This document shows, in pieces, positions 62,601 to 64,000 of a stretch of 64,000 bases of DNA (its first letter is position 1; every line of letters starts with the position of its first letter). Both the position numbers and the translations under genes were made by a program. Origin of the DNA: Saprospiraceae bacterium (GTDB lineage: Bacteria; Bacteroidota; Bacteroidia; Chitinophagales; Saprospiraceae); contig JADLHT010000046.1 of the NCBI GenBank assembly GCA_020848695.1, forward strand, positions 35,961 through 99,960. Reading direction: 5' to 3'. A model generated the notes under the pieces. It was not told the DNA's origin, made no database searches, and saw only the letters and a program-made list of their open reading frames with translations.

Positions 62601-64000
62601 GAGCCGATTGTTAACTGCTCGGCTACTTTCACGGTTGACAATGCCCCTGCCGTCAACCTCAATTGTCCTTTAAATATTATTGAATCCATCTGTCAATCCC
62701 AGGCAGATATCAATACCAAATTCAACAATTGGAAAAATACAGCCTCATATACCGGTGGTTGTGGTGGCGTGCTGACCAATAGTGGAGGAGTTGCCCCTAA
62801 CCATTGTGGTGGGTCAACGACTGTAACATTCACTGTAAGCTCAGATTGTGAAGCTCCTAAGACTTGTAGTGCAACTTATGAGGTAAGTCCAGCACCCTCA
62901 GTCTCTCTGACTTGTCCAACAAATGCTACAGAAGCAGCCTGTCAATCCCAGACAGATATAAATAATAAATTCAATACCTGGAAAAATACTGCTTCATTTA
63001 CGGGTGGCTGTAATGGTAATCTTACCAATAGCGGAGGAACAGCTCCAGACAAATGCGGAGGTGCAACAACAGTAACTTTTACGGTAACTTCTGATTGTGA
63101 AAATCCGGTAACTTGTAATTCAACATTTACAGTTACTAATGCTCCGGCGGTAGTTATTACCTGCCCTTCTAATCAAACTGAACCCGCTTGTCAAACTCAG
63201 GCAGATATTGATTCTAAATTCAATACCTGGAAAAATACAGCAAGCTTCTCTGGGGGTTGTAATCCATTATTTACAAACAGCAACGGTTCTGCTCCAAACA
63301 GATGTGGTGGTGCAACTTCAGTTACTTTTACTGTTAATTCAGACTGCGAATCTCCTAAAACTTGTACAGCAACTTTCACAGTAACCAATGCCCCTGCTGT
63401 AGTTCTTAATTGCCCTGCTAATCAAACTGAACCCGCTTGTCAAACTCAGGCAGATATTGATTCTAAATTCTCAACCTGGAAAAATACAGCAAGCTTCTCA
63501 GGGGGTTGTAATCCATTATTTACAAATAGTAATGGTTCTGCTCCAAACAGGTGTGGTGGTACAACTTCAGTTACTTTTACTGTTAATTCAGACTGCGAAT
63601 CTCCTAAAACTTGCACAGCTACTTTCACTGTAACCAATGCCCCTGCTGTAGTTATTACCTGCCCTGTTAATCAAACAGAATCCGCTTGTCAAACTCAGGC
63701 AGATATTGATTCTAAATTTAATACCTGGAAAAATACAGCAAGCTTCTCAGGGGGTTGTGGCGGAGTTTTAACAATTAGCAATGTTTCAGCTCCAAATCAC
63801 TGCGGTGGAACAGCAACAGTAACTTTTACTGTTAATTCTGATTGTGAGGCTCCTAAAACTTGTACAGCTAATTTCACTGTAAATCCTGCTCCGGCTGTAG
63901 TATTAACATGTCCTACAAATCAAACAGAATCTGCCTGCCAGACACAAGCACAGATAGATTCTAAATTTTCAACCTGGAAAAATACAGCAAGTTTCACAGG
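53646..64000 (+). CDS. Giant repeat-containing surface protein (3' end beyond the window)
   Basis: At least 3,451 codons without a stop, running off the window. Start chosen at the ATG of 53646 because a signal peptide (MNMKLNFTIILFSFYIFF to LHAQ) follows; the frame is also open from 53562. Order by residue: DUF7948-like head (about 30-265; FMENKGQIDDPRVLYYFD, KELTLKEVYPGIDLRLYS); SBBP-like propeller (about 270-795; LHYSTYLGGSGNET); GEVED-like domain (about 800-975; DFGDAPIFMG, DEDGVTN, NGEIEDYLYGV); seven 83-residue repeats (977-1552); a mixed block with two lectin/MAM-like modules and a HYR-like module (about 1560-2260); and at least 15 more repeats (2261 on). Each repeat has six Cys, with CPxN-TE-x-CQTQ, GGC, CGG, SDC and TC. 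A T9SS sorting or gliding-type C-terminal domain is expected but lies outside. Confidence 0.85.
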   Translation, partial: MNMKLNFTIILFSFYIFFNSSENLHAQVNVDPEWREKVKTALKATGESIQFMENKGQIDDPRVLYYFDSKYGSVLVMKNKLVITNYYFKRIVHKFLPDSDENIPTGKHTVSINFEESNPEPILEIGEKFRTKYNYFYGEDSSKWISGARATKELTLKEVYPGIDLRLYSTNNSEVEFDWIVRPHADFSKIKLNIHGQDSLNIASDGSLFIGLRESQINLHIPESYQITPNGKESIKLNFQKSGSLISFKPNQPINSDYPLIIDPTLIWGTLMDGNFTSGAPFDEYLYAIELDTATSILYCGGAANRNLPTTAAPYDADGYLNTITGLNGGMTGLYRAAVLYRISNTGGDLLDLTLFGPSSISNGNLVRIHGLSVAPNRIMVGGNTNTTIPLAGTSFDNTRSGTDGWMASFSKDLGTLHYSTYLGGSGNETNGVISLKALSDSTFIYAMTVPSDLPHANPTYFGAMANDTVYSGGSEMYIGKFAGTSINKLTWGTYIGDSNNETINDIDIATDGRVAFCGWGNGSITQVNPCAAATSNNSTNNNDGIIGVLTANGVTMNYLDEIGGLAAGNPPNQFRDDEIGDIEIYNDTLYWTGDVQTGFPVTAGVYDNSYNGGLSDAVIGKCYAGGTTGYKATFFGGGNTDIGNGIKQVSNASSCGGSGQQFILVWGTTNSNNMPTLNLNNELYFDSNLNGGTDMFFAAFNNNLDTLRYSTYVGGGQNDYLGNVGVPTGANHLYVFGSGIYVGTTTHSGNAGNPITPTTLGGTAPFGGFDLTKDPLCCGDSPGGLNDSHIIFQIGLSSIITTDFGDAPIFMGIPSHKIDCENLYIGNLDSETASQFSQNCDADDIAGIDDEDGVTNLPLLTPGGPQTITVTINNIHNTTGKTAHLYAWINSSDDTRFQIAEGKDTTLANGFVGNVTFAFTNVTVGTLDSLRFLRIRLTTDDMQDDPNTPIWDERAYIAASNGEIEDYLYGVKFLNCPTNKTEVTCKTQGAIDTLYENWLDMAASGGGCNGVLTNNSTGSPSACGGTKTITFTYADGCTPPDTLTCTATFTVANAPALALTCPVNKTDTACQTQAQITAKYNTWLATVSGNGGCSPVITNNSSSPPSNCGEIKTVIFKIKSSCGDSLTCTRTYTVPAPASVNLSCGSSQTEVACQTQANINSKYSTWLNAASFTGGCGGVLTNNSSGNPNACGDSKTITFTVTSNCEAPKTCSKTFIVSAAPTVVLSCPNDTTLTSCQTQSDINNAFDNWKNSATFTGGCNGALSISSGSAPDKCGGSTTVTFTVTSTCQSNVSCTKTFTVTDAPVVVQNCPSNNVQVACQTQSAIDAAFTAWKNSFTSSGGCNRIETNNNPTSPDKCGGVATMTYTVTSDCDSPKLCTRTFTVTTAPTVVLTCPSNKTEAACQTQTAINSAYSSWLATASFTGGCNTNFTNNSTGAPDKCGGTKTVTFTVTSTCTPLSTTCSATFTVTAATAVVLTCPTNKTEDSCLTQTEINNRFNTWLNTASATGGCNNVFTNNNSGAPDKCGGAKTVTFTVTSDCEAPKTCNATYTMPTDSKPGINGMLDTLDVDGGCSIGDVPPAATTVAELEALGIMVFDCTPDASLSVTNTDVGASGACPYNVTRTYTITDACGNTNSAVQILNVFDTVKPTFTKPADFFMNKGANNPDTATLVNYDFNGGTSYSSLCPIEFSGISSEFNSSSNLFKTVAGIASGTLAYATNLDAGKALMVDSSHQSGHWQIDLTGDKLPFCTDFGLYVQAFKNATKSADTLKYQYSLDGSNWTTFKTKPLTASTWIQDTAAVPSNVSNPDSVFFRITYSGGGTGSGNKALYIDNLQIRSSVCCVYEATPNITGDVTDEMDNCAANLSATFCDSTVTEPCEGSTKIYRMWRLEDSCGNIADVQTQLITISDVTKPTFTPPADITLYTGSSNTDTFNLVHYNFNRGISYYHLNPRLFYGISSTVDTIASNSFKTDKGVKTGTLAFYNDSIAGRSLRVDSSNNNKNWTFKISGATLPIVSDLEVYLQTKMRDLGSADTILYQYSLDNVTYNTFKTVALIHNDWKQDTGKIPASIGLDSIFIRFKYLGDTGAYPKVLLIDNFQLRGIVNYDSCAYNASPDITGWPEDILDNCDPYPSLIYEDMLSVGVCATDIIIERTWKVRDDCNNEKVETQMITVLDTMGPQVTCPVNVSVDCGDPTSPDDTGYADGNDGCDTAITITHSDVIIPGDCPADFTINRTWVATDICGHTSTCVQTIEVEGEAPTITCPTNQTEAVCQTQSTINSKFTTWKNTVSFMGGCNPVLVTGSGNAPDKCGGSTTVTFTVNSDCGSVNCNATFTVTNAPAVVITCPTNQTEAVCQTQSDIDSKFTTWKNTASFTGGCNGVISNSGGSAPNRCGGSTNVTFTVTSDCEPVKTCTATFTVTNAPTVVITCPTNQTEAVCQTQSDIDTKFTTWKNTASFTGGCNGVISNSGGSAPNRCGGSTNVTFTVTSDCEPVKTCIATFTVTNAPTVVITCPTNQTEAVCQTQSDIDSKFTTWKNTASFTGGCGGILTNNGSTAPNRCGGSTSVTFTVTSDCEPVKTCNATFTVTNAPAVVITCPANQTESVCQTQAQIDSKFSTWKNTASFTGGCNGVLSNNGSTAPNRCGGSTSVTFTVTSDCEPVKTCNATFTVTNAPAVVITCPTNQTEAVCQTQSDINSKFNTWKNNASFTGGCGGILTNNGTTAPNSCGGSTSVTFTVNSDCESPKTCTATFTVTNAPAVVLTCPTNQTESACQTQAQIDSKFSTWKNTASFSGGCGGMLTNNGSSAPTACGGSINVIFTVTSNCEPQVNCTSTFTVTNAPTIVLTCPNNVVEAACQSQTDINTKYNNWINTASFTGGCNGVLTNNSSGPPTKCGDTKNVTFTVSSDCEALVICSASFAVITAPSVSISCPNNTTETSCQSQTDINTKFNTWKNTASFTGGCNGVLTNSGGTAPNRCGGSETVTFTVTSDCEPIVNCSATFTVDNAPAVNLNCPLNIIESICQSQADINTKFNNWKNTASYTGGCGGVLTNSGGVAPNHCGGSTTVTFTVSSDCEAPKTCSATYEVSPAPSVSLTCPTNATEAACQSQTDINNKFNTWKNTASFTGGCNGNLTNSGGTAPDKCGGATTVTFTVTSDCENPVTCNSTFTVTNAPAVVITCPSNQTEPACQTQADIDSKFNTWKNTASFSGGCNPLFTNSNGSAPNRCGGATSVTFTVNSDCESPKTCTATFTVTNAPAVVLNCPANQTEPACQTQADIDSKFSTWKNTASFSGGCNPLFTNSNGSAPNRCGGTTSVTFTVNSDCESPKTCTATFTVTNAPAVVITCPVNQTESACQTQADIDSKFNTWKNTASFSGGCGGVLTISNVSAPNHCGGTATVTFTVNSDCEAPKTCTANFTVNPAPAVVLTCPTNQTESACQTQAQIDSKFSTWKNTASFT
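56574..58300 (+). repeat. First array: seven units of the 83-residue six-cysteine repeat
   Basis: Units begin (first Cys codon) at 56574, 56829, 57078, 57327, 57576, 57825 and 58077, so periods are 255, 249, 249, 249, 249 and 252 bp. These units differ more from each other than those of the second array, indicating older divergence. Confidence 0.88.
60426..64000 (+). repeat. Second array: at least 15 units of the 83-residue repeat, period 249 bp
   Basis: First-Cys codons at 60426, 60672, 60921, 61170, 61419, 61668, 61917, 62166, 62415, 62664, 62913, 63162, 63411, 63660 and 63909 (cut by the window). All periods are 249 bp except the first (246). Neighbouring units such as 60672/60921 and 63162/63411 are nearly identical in DNA, with mostly silent differences, pointing to recent duplication or gene conversion. 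Confidence 0.93.

Noticed and set aside
60956..63637. Series of 60- to 80-codon minus-strand frames, alike in sequence, at about 249-bp steps
   Set aside because: They are the antisense of the repeat array in the giant gene; their regular recurrence follows from the repeat period.
56574..64000. CRISPR array or other non-coding repeat array
   Set aside because: The period is 249 bp, the repeats are continuous coding sequence in one frame, and there are no unique spacers.

Overview
The window looks like a piece of a Bacteroidota chromosome, most plausibly Saprospiria/Saprospiraceae-like (inference from gene content; no marker was searched). The signs are type IX secretion (T9SS) parts and cargo (a PorP/SprF-like end, PorT, many proteins with C-terminal sorting domains), a DUF1800/DUF1501 pair, a TonB receptor with a carboxypeptidase-regulatory-like domain, a DPP11-type S46 peptidase, and -7 promoter elements of the Bacteroidota form TAnnTTTG. 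DNA is AT-rich. No tRNA, rRNA, CRISPR array, prophage or insertion sequence was seen.

Layout. 1-5.6 kb: end of a PorP/SprF-like protein, a TonB-dependent receptor, a small T9SS cargo protein and an S9 oligopeptidase, with a perfect 17-bp terminator stem between the last two. 5.9-13.8 kb: an XRE/S24 LexA-like repressor, a small membrane protein, a secreted esterase, two lipoproteins (one a papain-like cysteine protease), an exported CHAT protease and a repeat-bearing membrane protein. 14.1-18.9 kb: a mutagenesis module, DNA polymerase IV plus an error-prone DnaE2-like polymerase, preceded by a 40-codon ORF. The dinB promoter region carries the same pair of 14-bp boxes at the same 23-bp spacing as the promoter of the XRE/S24 repressor 7.5 kb away, suggesting a damage-response regulon with a non-classical LexA.

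19-28 kb is mostly housekeeping: pyruvate dehydrogenase E2, a TPR protein, gyrA, ubiE overlapping porT, an ACP phosphodiesterase-like protein and ychF. 28-34 kb is a three-gene operon (DUF1800, DUF1501, large T9SS cargo). 34.7-41.5 kb holds 3-oxoacid CoA-transferase subunits, threonine aldolase, and a run of SPOR protein, kdsA, an FAD oxidoreductase and ppa. 41.6-45.3 kb is a DtxR/MntR-type regulator divergent from a di-heme cytochrome / Rieske / porin operon; a 19-bp DtxR-like box (17 of 19 bases matching the corynebacterial consensus) lies at the operon promoter.

45.3-53 kb encodes two large T9SS-exported beta-propeller proteins and the S46 peptidase. From 53.6 kb to the end of the window runs one uninterrupted reading frame of more than 3,450 codons that does not finish here: signal peptide, DUF7948-like head, SBBP-like propeller, GEVED-like domain, then two arrays of an 83-residue six-cysteine repeat (7 units, then at least 15 units of almost exactly 249 bp) separated by a different 700-residue block. 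It is probably a giant cell-surface protein or adhesin.
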